NCBI GenBank assembly: GCA_029781795.1
Contig: JAKOWB010000008.1
Location: 1 to 64,000 of the forward strand
DNA: 64,000 nt
Direction of reading: 5' to 3'
Origin: Pseudomonadota bacterium
GTDB lineage: Bacteria > Pseudomonadota > Alphaproteobacteria > Kiloniellales > JACOMY01
Shown: positions 29,426-37,024 of the stretch, piece by piece
How the letters are laid out: every line of letters starts with the position of its first letter
Numbering within the stretch: the first letter of the stretch is position 1
Position numbers and translations under genes: made by a program
The notes under the pieces: model-generated
The model's database searches: none
Told to the model about the DNA's origin: nothing
The model's input: the letters and a program-made list of their open reading frames with translations, nothing else

Positions 29426-30133
29426 CTACGCCTCGCCCTCGCCCGTGCTGGCGCGCTCCAGCCGCTCGACCAGGCGGCCGAGGCGGGCGACGTTGGTCTC
29501 CAGTTCCGCCGCCGGCTTGCCCTGCGCCACGCCGGGCAGCACCAGGTCCACCAGCTCGTCGGCCAGGCGGTCGACGTCCAGGTCGCCCTGGCCGCGCAGG
29601 TAGTTCCAGCAGTGGTGCTCGATGGTGCCGTAGATCAGGTCGCGCACCAGCGCGACGTTGACGTCGGGCCGGATCTCGCCGGCCGCCATGCCCTCCTTCA
29701 GCAGGCGCACGGTGAAGCGCGTGTAGCGCCGGTTCAGGTCCTGGATGTAGGAGGCGTGGTAGTCCCCGGCGGTGCGGATCTGGCTGTAGAACAGGCGGCA
29801 GAGCGCCGGCTCGTCGTGGATGGTGCGCAGGTGGCGCCAGACGATGTAGCGCAGCCGGTTGCGCGTGCCCTGGATGCCGGCGATGCCGATGTCGTAGTCG
29901 CGCAGCAGCCCCTCGTACCAGGCCGCCATGACGCGGAACAGCAGGTCGCGCTTGCTCTCGAAGTACTTGTAGATCGTACCCTCGACCACGCCGGCCAGGG
30001 CGGCGATCTCGGACATGGCGGCGTCCTCGTAGCCCTTCTCGGCGAAGACGCGCTGGGCCGCCTGCATGATCGCCGTCTCGCGCTGCTCGCGCGACTGGCG
30101 GGTGACGACGCGGCGCTGCGTGGCGATGGTCAT
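29426..30133 (-). CDS. TetR family transcriptional regulator
   Basis: 235 residues from the ATG at 30133, overlapping the AtuA-family stop by 4 bases (ATGA). The N-terminal helix-turn-helix is clear: AIMQAAQRVFAEKGYEDAAMSEIAALAGVVEGTIYKYFESKRDLLFRVM. The C-terminal domain resembles the acyl-CoA-responsive FadR/PsrA-type C-terminal fold, with an effector pocket I cannot define. Being inside the operon it controls, it is the natural candidate for the two TGAG-N5-CTCA operators in the divergent region at 32725-33024, relieved by a pathway CoA thioester. Confidence 0.92.
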   Translation of the reverse strand: MTIATQRRVVTRQSREQRETAIMQAAQRVFAEKGYEDAAMSEIAALAGVVEGTIYKYFESKRDLLFRVMAAWYEGLLRDYDIGIAGIQGTRNRLRYIVWRHLRTIHDEPALCRLFYSQIRTAGDYHASYIQDLNRRYTRFTVRLLKEGMAAGEIRPDVNVALVRDLIYGTIEHHCWNYLRGQGDLDVDRLADELVDLVLPGVAQGKPAAELETNVARLGRLVERLERASTGEGEA

Positions 30134-31938
30134 GCCGCCGCCCCGCCCCATTCGGCCAGCGGGCCGCCGGGCTTCAGCCAGGCGCCGGGCACCGCCACCG
30201 GCAGGTCCAGCAGCATCTGCGCCAGCGCCTTGCCCTGCGGGTCGTAGCGCAGCGAGGAGGTGCCGCCGCCGCCCAGCGCCTCGTGCAGCAGGAAGTTGAA
30301 GCCGCCGAGGCCCGGCCACTCGAAGCGCTCGACCTGGCCCAGGACCAGGTGGCTCAGCCAGTGCTTCACCGCCGCCGCCGTGACCTGCGAGCGCAGCAGC
30401 GGCAGGTACTCCGGCCGCCGCGCCAGCACCGAGATATTGGCCTTGTCGCCCTTGTCGCCGCTGCGCCCGTGCGCCAGCGCGATCAGCGGCACGGTGGCGC
30501 CGTTGGCCGCGACCTTCACGTCTTCCGGGACCGGCGGCAGCGGGCGCGGCTGCGTCGGCAGGGCGGCGAAGGGCACCGGGGTCCGAACCCCGGCCATCTC
30601 CACCGCGACGTCGAGCGCCGTCTTGGGCACCAGGCAGGAGAAGAGGCTGATCAGCGGCTGCACCTTGGGCCGGCCGCCGGCGAAGCCGGTGATGCCCGGC
30701 GCCATCGAGGTCGCAGCCGGGATGAACTCGCGGCTGAAGATCTCCAGCGCCTCCTTGTCGGCGTGGCTGAGCGCGACCTTCAGGATCACCTCGCGGCTGG
30801 CGCCGCCGCGCGCCTGCTCGCCATAGGTCGCCTCGGCGCCCAGCACCTCGACGTCGCTGGCGCGGAAGTCGCCGAGGCCGCGCGCCGCCATCAGGCGCCG
30901 CACGCGGGCCAGCGTCGCCTCGGCGATACGCCGCGCCTTGGGCGCCGCCTCGCGCCCGCCGACCATCATGGTGCCGACCACGCGGAAGCCGTCATGGAAG
31001 GTGGCCGAGGCCTTGCAGTCCGGGCCCGGCGCGTAGCCGCGTGCGCCGCTGACGCTCACGCGGTCCGGGCCCTCCTGCGCCAGGGTCACGCCGCTGAAGT
31101 CGGCGGTCACGTCGGGCAGCAGGTAGGCGGCGGGGTCGCCGATCTCGTAGGTGATCTGCTCGGCCACGGTGGCCGGCGTCACCAGCCCGCCGGTGCCGGG
31201 CGGCTTGGTGACGACGAAGGAGCCGTCGGCGGCGCAGTCGACGATGGGGAAGCCCATGTCATCCCAGCCCGGCACCTCGCGCCAGTCGGTGAAGAGCCCG
31301 CCGGTCGCCTGCGGCCCGCACTCGATGATGTGGCCGGCCAGGCTGCCGGCGGCCAGGCGGTCGAAGTCCCGCTCGCCCCAGGCGAAGGCGTGGATCAGCG
31401 GCCCCAGCGCCAGGGCCGAGTCGACGCAGCGTCCGGTCACCACGATGTCGGCGCCGGCGGCCAGCGCGCGCGCGATGGGAAAGGCGCCGAGATAGGCATT
31501 GAGGCTCCAGGGCTTCGCCGGCAGCGCCGCCCCGGTGAACATCTCCCTGACCGACGGGCGCAGGCTCTCGAGCTGCGGCAGCAGGTCGTCGCCGGTGACG
31601 GCTGCGACCTTCAGCGGCACGCCGGCGGCGGCCAGCGCCGCCTCGATCGCCTGGGCGCAGGCGACGGGGTTCACGCCGCCGGCGTTGGCCACCAGCTTCA
31701 CGCCCTTGGCCGCGATCTCCCCGGCCAGCGGCGCCACCACGCCGGTCACGAAGTCCGGCACGTAGCCCTTGGCCGGGTCCTTGGCGCGCAGGCGCGACAG
31801 CAGCGACATGGTGATCTCGGCCAGGTAGTCGAAGACCAGGTAGTCGACCTGGCCCAGGCGCAGGAGCTGCGCCGCCCCCTGGTCCGTGTCGCCCCAGAAG
31901 CCCGAGGCGCCGCCGATGCGGATGCGCTTGTCGCCCAT
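30130..31938 (-). CDS. atuA: AtuA-family (DUF1446) acyclic terpene utilisation protein
   Basis: 602 residues, the usual length of AtuA. The N-terminal DUF1446 domain starts RIGGASGFWGDTDQGAAQLL and contains VANAGGVNPVAC, VTGRCVDSALALGPLIHAF and GHIIECGPQATGG; the C-terminal domain (from about residue 490) starts with IALAHGRSGDKGDKANI and ends FNFLLHEALGGGGTSSLR. In Pseudomonas, AtuA is needed to grow on citronellol and related acyclic terpenes and has been proposed to act after geranyl-CoA carboxylation; its exact reaction is not settled. Its presence with a split geranyl/methylcrotonyl-type carboxylase is the best clue to the operon's substrate class. Confidence 0.9.
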   Translation of the reverse strand: MGDKRIRIGGASGFWGDTDQGAAQLLRLGQVDYLVFDYLAEITMSLLSRLRAKDPAKGYVPDFVTGVVAPLAGEIAAKGVKLVANAGGVNPVACAQAIEAALAAAGVPLKVAAVTGDDLLPQLESLRPSVREMFTGAALPAKPWSLNAYLGAFPIARALAAGADIVVTGRCVDSALALGPLIHAFAWGERDFDRLAAGSLAGHIIECGPQATGGLFTDWREVPGWDDMGFPIVDCAADGSFVVTKPPGTGGLVTPATVAEQITYEIGDPAAYLLPDVTADFSGVTLAQEGPDRVSVSGARGYAPGPDCKASATFHDGFRVVGTMMVGGREAAPKARRIAEATLARVRRLMAARGLGDFRASDVEVLGAEATYGEQARGGASREVILKVALSHADKEALEIFSREFIPAATSMAPGITGFAGGRPKVQPLISLFSCLVPKTALDVAVEMAGVRTPVPFAALPTQPRPLPPVPEDVKVAANGATVPLIALAHGRSGDKGDKANISVLARRPEYLPLLRSQVTAAAVKHWLSHLVLGQVERFEWPGLGGFNFLLHEALGGGGTSSLRYDPQGKALAQMLLDLPVAVPGAWLKPGGPLAEWGGAAA

Positions 31939-31941
31939 CGC

Positions 31942-32724
31942 CTAGCGCCCGGTGAAGCGCGGCGGGCGCTTCTCGTTGAAGGCCTTGAAGCCCTCGCGCG
32001 CGTCCTCGGTCTGCGCCATGGCCGGCAGCATGAGCTGCGCGTACTCGAAGGCCTGCGGCAGGGTCATGTCCTCCATGGCCCGCATCGCCATCTTGCCCAG
32101 GCGCACGCCGGTCGGCGACTTGTCGAGGATGCGCGCCAGCAGCCAGTCGAGCCTGGCATCGAGCTCGCCCGCCGGCGCGACGTAGTTCACCAGGCCGAAG
32201 TCCAGCGCCTCGGCGGCGCTGAACAGCTCCCCGGTGATGCAGAACTCCATCAGGCGGCGGCGCGGCAGCACGCGCAGCATGTAGGGCAGGATCATCATGG
32301 GATAGAGCCCGACCTTGGACTCCGGCGTGCCGAACTTCGCGTGCTCCGCCGCCACCGCCAGATCGCAGGCGCAAAGCAGGCCGAGGCCGCCGGCCAGCGC
32401 ATGGCCGTTGACCCGCGCGACGAGGGGCTTGCCGCAGGCCTCCACCGCCTTGAAGAAGGTGACGACGAAGTTGCGCGGGTCGGCCCAGTCCACGGCAAAG
32501 GGCGCGCCGTCCGCCGTGGGCTGCAGGTCGCCGCCGGCGCAGAAGGCCTTGTCGCCCGCCCCGGTCAGCACGAGGGCGCGGATCGCCGGGTCGGCATCGG
32601 CCGCCTTCACCCCGGCGGTCAGCGCCTCCATGACCTCGCGGTTGATGGCGTTGCGCCGCGCCTCGCGGTCGATGATCAGCCACTGGACGGCGCCGCGCGC
32701 CTCCACCCGGACCGGCGTGCTCAT
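31942..32724 (-). CDS. enoyl-CoA hydratase, AtuE-like, first gene of the leftward operon
   Basis: 260 residues with AGGA 9 bases before the ATG. The crotonase core is complete: IIDREARRNAIN, DKAFCAGGDLQPT, VARVNGHALAGGLGLLCACDLAVA, and FGTPESKVGLYPMM, ending with KAFNEKRPPRFTGR. In the atu pathway the equivalent step hydrates the carboxylated enoyl-CoA (isohexenyl-glutaconyl-CoA). It differs clearly from the other hydratase gene at 17598-18383. One of the two operators, AATGAG-N5-CTCATT, starts 17 bp upstream of the start codon. Confidence 0.88.
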   Translation of the reverse strand: MSTPVRVEARGAVQWLIIDREARRNAINREVMEALTAGVKAADADPAIRALVLTGAGDKAFCAGGDLQPTADGAPFAVDWADPRNFVVTFFKAVEACGKPLVARVNGHALAGGLGLLCACDLAVAAEHAKFGTPESKVGLYPMMILPYMLRVLPRRRLMEFCITGELFSAAEALDFGLVNYVAPAGELDARLDWLLARILDKSPTGVRLGKMAMRAMEDMTLPQAFEYAQLMLPAMAQTEDAREGFKAFNEKRPPRFTGR

Positions 32725-32740
32725 GACGGCATTCCTGGAA

Positions 32741-32757
32741 AATGAGCCAAACTCATT
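32741..32757. promoter_or_regulatory. operator 1, TGAG-N5-CTCA type
   Basis: AATGAGCCAAACTCATT has 6-bp inverted arms around five bases, 16 bp upstream of the leftward operon's first start codon. It matches operator 2 at 12 of 17 positions, with the arms conserved and the centre different, as expected for a dimeric regulator site. The TetR protein of the operon is the likely binder. Confidence 0.6.
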
Positions 32758-32919
32758 AACTTGGCTCTTGAGCCGCGCTCACGGGCAACCGCCAACCGCC
32801 GCGCGCCTTCGGCATCGCAGCATGCTGAGGGCTTCTGCCCATATCGCAGCGCAGCAAAAGACATTGTTCCTCCCACACTCACCGTCTTGGCTTTTTCTTT
32901 CGCCACCCTCTCCCAGCCG

Positions 32920-32948
32920 TTGACAGGCGCAGGCAGGTGGCTTAGTGA
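32920..32948 (+). promoter_or_regulatory. candidate promoter of the rightward operon
   Basis: TTGACA at 32920-32925 is followed after 17 bp by TAGTGA at 32943-32948. The -35 is perfect and the -10 weak. Operator 2 covers the -10, so binding would block this promoter. Inferred from spacing alone. Confidence 0.45.
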
Positions 32949-32962
32949 GTTTCACTCATTAA
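32942..32962. promoter_or_regulatory. operator 2, TGAG-N5-CTCA type
   Basis: The core AGTGAGTTTCACTCATT (32944-32960) carries the same TGAG-N5-CTCA arms as operator 1, and the symmetry extends outward as TTA and TAA. It overlaps the -10 of the candidate rightward promoter and lies 62 bp before the GTG start. Confidence 0.65.
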
Positions 32963-33024
32963 GCGGGCAAGTGAGACCCGTGTCAATGGGTTCGGGTAGG
33001 GACTTTTCGCCAAGGGAGATGGAC

Positions 33025-34233
33025 GTGGCCCCAGCCGCCGAGGGCGCGCGCGCCAACCGCGCCGCCGCCGCCTTTAACCTGACGCCCGAGCTGCAGGAGA
33101 TCCTCGACCAGGCCGACCGCTTCGGCCGGGCCGAGTGCTATCCCCTGGCCCAGCGCATGGACGCCGAGGAGTGGTGGCCCGAGGGCGCCTTCCCCAAGCT
33201 GGGGGCGCAGGGCTTCTTCGGCCTAACGGTGCCCGAGGCCTATGGCGGCGTCGGGCTGGACCTCATGGCCTCGGGCGCGGTGCTGCAGGGCCTGGCGCGC
33301 TGGAATCACGCGCTGGCCCTCTCCTGGGTGGCGCACGAGAACCTCTGCCTCAACAACCTCTACCGCAACGGCAGCGAGGCGCAGCGGCGGAAGTACCTGC
33401 CCGGCCTCTGCGACGGCAGCAAGGTCGGCGCCCTCGGCCTCACCGAGCCGGGCGCCGGCTCCGACGCGCTGGGCTCCATGCGCACCACGGCGCGGCGCGA
33501 CGGCGACCACTACGTGCTGAACGGCACCAAGCTCTACATCACCAACGGGCCGGTGGCCGACGTGCTGCTGGTCTATGCCAAGACCGACCCGGAGAAGGGC
33601 CCCAAGGGCATCTCGGCCTTCATCGTCGAGAAGGGGATGCCCGGCTTCCGCGTCGCGCAGAAGCTGGTGAAGATGGGCTTCCGCGGCAGCCCGACCGGCG
33701 AGCTGGTGTTCGAGGACTGCCGCGTGCCGGTGGAGAACCGCGTCGGCGAGGAGAACCGCGGCGTCTCCATCGTCATGAGCGGTCTGGACCTCGAGCGCGC
33801 GATGATCTCGCCGCTCTGCCTCGGCGTCGCCGAGCGCGCGCTGGCGATCACCACCGAGTTCACCAAGCAGCGCCAGCAGTTCGGCCGGCCGATCTCGAAG
33901 TTCCAGATGGTGCAGGCCAAGCTGGCCGAGATGTACGTGCGGCTGGAGACCATGCGCACCTTCACCTGGCGCGTGCTGGCCGAGGCCAACGACCTGGAGA
34001 TCGGCGGCGGCGGGCGCGGCGAGATCCATGCGCTGACCGCCGCCTCGGTGCTCTATGCCGCCGAGACGATGAACGCCATCCTGGACGACGCGGTGCAGCT
34101 GCACGGCGGCGCCGGCTACATCTGGGAATCGGAGATCAACCGCCTCTACCGCTCGATCAAGCTGCTGGAGATCGGCGCCGGCACCAGCGAGGTGCGCAAG
34201 ATCATCATCAGCGAGGAGCTGCTGAAGGACTGA
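33025..34233 (+). CDS. acyl-CoA dehydrogenase, isovaleryl/citronellyl-CoA dehydrogenase type
   Basis: 402 residues from a GTG at 33025, chosen because AAGGGAG lies 6 bases before it; ATGs at 33019 and 32986 are possible but have no good site. The domains are in order: FGLTVPEAYGGVGLDLMA, LGLTEPGAGSDALGSMRT, LYITNGPVADVLLVYAK, QLHGGAGYIWESEINRLYRS. At the C-terminal position it has LEIGAGTSEVRK and not YEGT, and the catalytic Glu of isovaleryl-CoA dehydrogenase is matched by SGLDLERAM. This form is used on 3-methyl-branched acyl-CoAs (isovaleryl- or citronellyl-CoA). It would make the enoyl-CoA that the carboxylase then uses. Confidence 0.9.
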   Translation: MAPAAEGARANRAAAAFNLTPELQEILDQADRFGRAECYPLAQRMDAEEWWPEGAFPKLGAQGFFGLTVPEAYGGVGLDLMASGAVLQGLARWNHALALSWVAHENLCLNNLYRNGSEAQRRKYLPGLCDGSKVGALGLTEPGAGSDALGSMRTTARRDGDHYVLNGTKLYITNGPVADVLLVYAKTDPEKGPKGISAFIVEKGMPGFRVAQKLVKMGFRGSPTGELVFEDCRVPVENRVGEENRGVSIVMSGLDLERAMISPLCLGVAERALAITTEFTKQRQQFGRPISKFQMVQAKLAEMYVRLETMRTFTWRVLAEANDLEIGGGGRGEIHALTAASVLYAAETMNAILDDAVQLHGGAGYIWESEINRLYRSIKLLEIGAGTSEVRKIIISEELLKD

Positions 34234-34234
34234 C

Positions 34235-35092
34235 ATGACGGACGCCCGCAAGCGCTTCGGCTTCAGCGACGACGAGCTGGCCGCCAAGCCCACGGTCTAC
34301 CGCCCCGACCTCTTCGCCGGGCAGGCGGCGCTGGTCACCGGCGGCGGCACCGGCCTCGGCCGCGCCACCGCCTTCCTGCTGGCGCGGCTGGGGGCGCAGG
34401 TGGTGATCGCCGGGCGCACCGCGGCGAAGCTGGAGGACGCCGCGGCCGCCGCCGCGGCGCGCGGCCTCACCTTGATTCCGATGGCGGCCGACATCCGCGA
34501 CCCCGAGGCCGTGGCCGCCCTGCTGCCGGCGGCCTGGGAGCGCTGCGGGCGCCTGGACCTGCTGGTCAACAACGCCGGCGGGCAGTTCCCGCAGCCGGCC
34601 ATCGACTTCTCGGTCAAGGGCTGGCGCGCCGTCATCGACACCAACCTCTCCGGCACCTGGTTCATGATGCAGGCAGCGGCGCGGCTGTGGCGCGACCGCA
34701 AGCACCCCGGCGCCATCGTCAACATGATCACGGTGATAGAGCGCGGCATGCCGGGCGTCGCCCACACCATCGCCGCCCGCGCCGGGGTAGTCGGCCTCAG
34801 CAACACCGTCGCCATCGAGTGGGCGGAGTACGGCATCCGCGTCAACTGCGTCGCCCCCGGCGCCATCGGCACCGAGGGGCTGAACGTCTATCCCGAGCAG
34901 GCGCTCAAGGTCTTCGACCGTTCCAATCCCATGAAGCGCGTCGGCGACGCCTGGGACGTGGCCGAGGCCGTGGCCTGGCTGGGCAGCCCGGCGGCCAAGT
35001 TCGTCACCGGCGAGGTGCTGACCGTGGACGGCGGCTTCCACCTCTGGGGCGAGCTCTTCACCGCCGGCAAGCCCGACTACTTCAAGGGCTGA
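34235..35092 (+). CDS. SDR family protein of the AtuB/AtuG-like kind, catalytic Tyr and Lys replaced
   Basis: 285 residues, starting one base after the dehydrogenase stop. The Rossmann motif AALVTGGGTGLGRATA (near residues 31-46) and LVNNAGGQ are normal. The active-site segment reads VAHTIAARAGVVGLSN: Arg stands in the lysine position and Thr in the tyrosine position of YxxxK. This form, with WAEYGIRVNCVAPGAIGTEGL, is familiar from terpene-utilisation clusters, where it is named citronellol or citronellal dehydrogenase without much proof. Either it uses a different mechanism, as in dienoyl-CoA reductases, or it is not a classical dehydrogenase. Confidence 0.82.
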   Translation: MTDARKRFGFSDDELAAKPTVYRPDLFAGQAALVTGGGTGLGRATAFLLARLGAQVVIAGRTAAKLEDAAAAAAARGLTLIPMAADIRDPEAVAALLPAAWERCGRLDLLVNNAGGQFPQPAIDFSVKGWRAVIDTNLSGTWFMMQAAARLWRDRKHPGAIVNMITVIERGMPGVAHTIAARAGVVGLSNTVAIEWAEYGIRVNCVAPGAIGTEGLNVYPEQALKVFDRSNPMKRVGDAWDVAEAVAWLGSPAAKFVTGEVLTVDGGFHLWGELFTAGKPDYFKG

Positions 35093-35132
35093 GGCTTCTA
35101 GGCCGCCGCCGGGGCCGCTATCCTTCCGGCCC

Positions 35133-35879
35133 ATGTCCCTTACCGCCGACCAGGTCGCAGCCTTCCAGCGCGACGGCTACCTGCCGCGCCTCGCCGTCAT
35201 GGACCCGGCCGAGGCCGAGCGCTATCGCGCGCTGGTCGAGGACTACCTGGCGCCGGACCCGGCCGGGCGCCTGCCGGACCTGCGCACCAAGGCCCACATC
35301 ACCTTGAAGCCGCTGGAGGCGCTGGTGCGCTGGCCGGCGATCCTGGATGCGGTGGAGTCGCTGCTGGGGCCGGACCTGCTCTGCCGCGGCGCCAGCCTTT
35401 TCTACAAGCCGGCCGGCAGCCCGGACTACGTCTCCTGGCACCAGGACGCGCTCTACTGGGGCATCGAGCCGGCCGAGGTGGTGACGGCCTGGCTGGCGCT
35501 CACCCCCTCGACGGCGGAGAACGGCGCGCTGGAGGTGCTGCCCGGCAGCCACATTGGCGCGCTGCTGCCGCACGCCGCGGCCGACAGCGGCGGCAACCTG
35601 CTGCGCCGCGCCCAGACCATCGCCGCGCCGATCGATCCCGCCCGGGTGCGGCGGCTGGCGCTGCGGCCCGGCGAGATCTCGCTGCACCACGTCAAGATCG
35701 CCCACGGCTCCGGCCCGAACCGCAGCGACCGGGCGCGCCTCGGCCTTGCCATCCGCTACATGCCGACCCGCGTGCGCAACGTCACCGGCGAGGCGCGCCA
35801 CGCCCTGCTGGTGCGCGGCGAGGACCGCTTCCACCACTTCCTGCCGGAACCGGCGAGCTGGAGCTATCCCCGGAAATGA
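35133..35879 (+). CDS. phytanoyl-CoA dioxygenase (PhyH) family protein
   Basis: 248 residues. The Fe(II)/2-oxoglutarate facial triad is visible: SWHQDALYW (first His and Asp) and LHHVKIAHGSGPNRS (second His), with an Arg in DRARLGLAIRYMPT for the oxoglutarate. The N-terminal QVAAFQRDGYLPRL start is typical of PhyH. In peroxisomes this family hydroxylates branched acyl-CoAs such as phytanoyl-CoA; in this operon a branched acyl-CoA or acid is a likely substrate. It lies between the SDR and the second acyl-CoA dehydrogenase, overlapping the latter by 4 bases. Confidence 0.87.
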   Translation: MSLTADQVAAFQRDGYLPRLAVMDPAEAERYRALVEDYLAPDPAGRLPDLRTKAHITLKPLEALVRWPAILDAVESLLGPDLLCRGASLFYKPAGSPDYVSWHQDALYWGIEPAEVVTAWLALTPSTAENGALEVLPGSHIGALLPHAAADSGGNLLRRAQTIAAPIDPARVRRLALRPGEISLHHVKIAHGSGPNRSDRARLGLAIRYMPTRVRNVTGEARHALLVRGEDRFHHFLPEPASWSYPRK

Positions 35880-37024
35880 TTCGTGACCGTTCCTTGCAGG
35901 ACGCGCTGCTGCAGCAGCTCGGCCGCTTCGTCGCCGAGCGCCTGATCCCGGCCGAGGAACGCGCCGCCGCCGAGGATCGCGTGCCGCCCGAGATCGTGCA
36001 GGAGATGCGCGACCTCGGCCTCTTCGGCCTCGCGATCCCCGAGGACTACGGCGGCCTCGGCCTCACCATGGAGGAGGAGGTGGAGGCGGCGCTGGTCATC
36101 GGCCGCGCCGCGCCGGCCTTCCGCTCGGTCTTCGGCACCAACAACGGCATCGGCAGCCAGGCCATCCTGCTGGACGGCACCGAGGCGCAGAAGCGCCGCT
36201 GGGTGCCCGACCTGGCGAGCGGCGCGGTCATCGCCTCCTTCGCCCTGACCGAGCCCGACGTCGGCTCCGACGCCGCCTCGGTCAAGACCCGCGCCGTCCA
36301 GGACGGCGCGGACTGGGTCATCACCGGGACCAAGCGCTTCATCACCAACGGCCCCACCGCCGGGCTCTTCACCGTCATGGCGCGCAGCGATCCGGCCAGG
36401 CCCGGCGCCGACGGCGTCACCGCCTTCATGGTCGAGGGCGACCGGCCGGGCCTGTCGCGCGGCAAGCCGGAGAAGAAGATGGGCCAGCAGGGCGCCCACG
36501 TCTGCGACATCCACTTCGACGCCGTGCGCGTGCCGGCTGGCAACGTCATCGGCCTGACGCCCGGCCGCGGCTTCCGCACCGCCATGAAGGTGCTGGACCG
36601 CGGGCGCCTGCACATCTCCGCCGTCTGCTGCGGCCTGGCCGAGCGGCTGATCGACGACGCCCTGGCCTATGCCCTGCAGCGCAAACAGTTCGGCAAGCCC
36701 ATCGCCGAGCACCAGCTGGTCCAGGCCCTGCTGGCCGACAGCACGGCCGAGGCCCTGGCCGCCCGCGCCCTGGTGCTGGAGGGCGCGCGCCAGCGCGACG
36801 CCGGGCAGAACGTCACGCTCATGGCCTCGGCCGCCAAGCTCTTCTGCGCCGAGATGCTGGGCCGCGTCGCCGACCGCGCGGTGCAGATCCACGGCGGCGC
36901 CGGCTACATCGCCGGCCCGGTCGAGCGGCTCTACCGTGACGCCCGCCTCTTCCGCCTCTACGAGGGCACGACGCAGATCCAGCAGATCATCCTGGCCCGC
37001 GAGATGGCGAAGGCGGTGAGCTAG
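35876..37024 (+). CDS. acyl-CoA dehydrogenase, canonical type
   Basis: 382 residues starting inside the PhyH stop (ATGA). It has FGLAIPEDYGGLGLTME, SFALTEPDVGSDAASVKT, FITNGPTAGLFTVMARS, QIHGGAGYIAGPVERLYRDARL and the catalytic LYEGTTQIQQII with Glu in the usual place. It is thus a standard FAD-dependent dehydrogenase, in contrast to the isovaleryl-type enzyme two genes upstream. Its stop codon TAG forms part of the CTAG target of the IS element that follows, yet the reading frame is intact. Confidence 0.92.
   Translation: MIRDRSLQDALLQQLGRFVAERLIPAEERAAAEDRVPPEIVQEMRDLGLFGLAIPEDYGGLGLTMEEEVEAALVIGRAAPAFRSVFGTNNGIGSQAILLDGTEAQKRRWVPDLASGAVIASFALTEPDVGSDAASVKTRAVQDGADWVITGTKRFITNGPTAGLFTVMARSDPARPGADGVTAFMVEGDRPGLSRGKPEKKMGQQGAHVCDIHFDAVRVPAGNVIGLTPGRGFRTAMKVLDRGRLHISAVCCGLAERLIDDALAYALQRKQFGKPIAEHQLVQALLADSTAEALAARALVLEGARQRDAGQNVTLMASAAKLFCAEMLGRVADRAVQIHGGAGYIAGPVERLYRDARLFRLYEGTTQIQQIILAREMAKAVS
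37021..37024. repeat. left copy of IS target-site duplication, CTAG
   Basis: CTAG lies directly before the left terminal repeat and again directly after the right one (38377-38380). It includes the TAG stop of the acyl-CoA dehydrogenase gene. Four-base CTAG duplications are usual for IS5-family elements. Confidence 0.7.
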
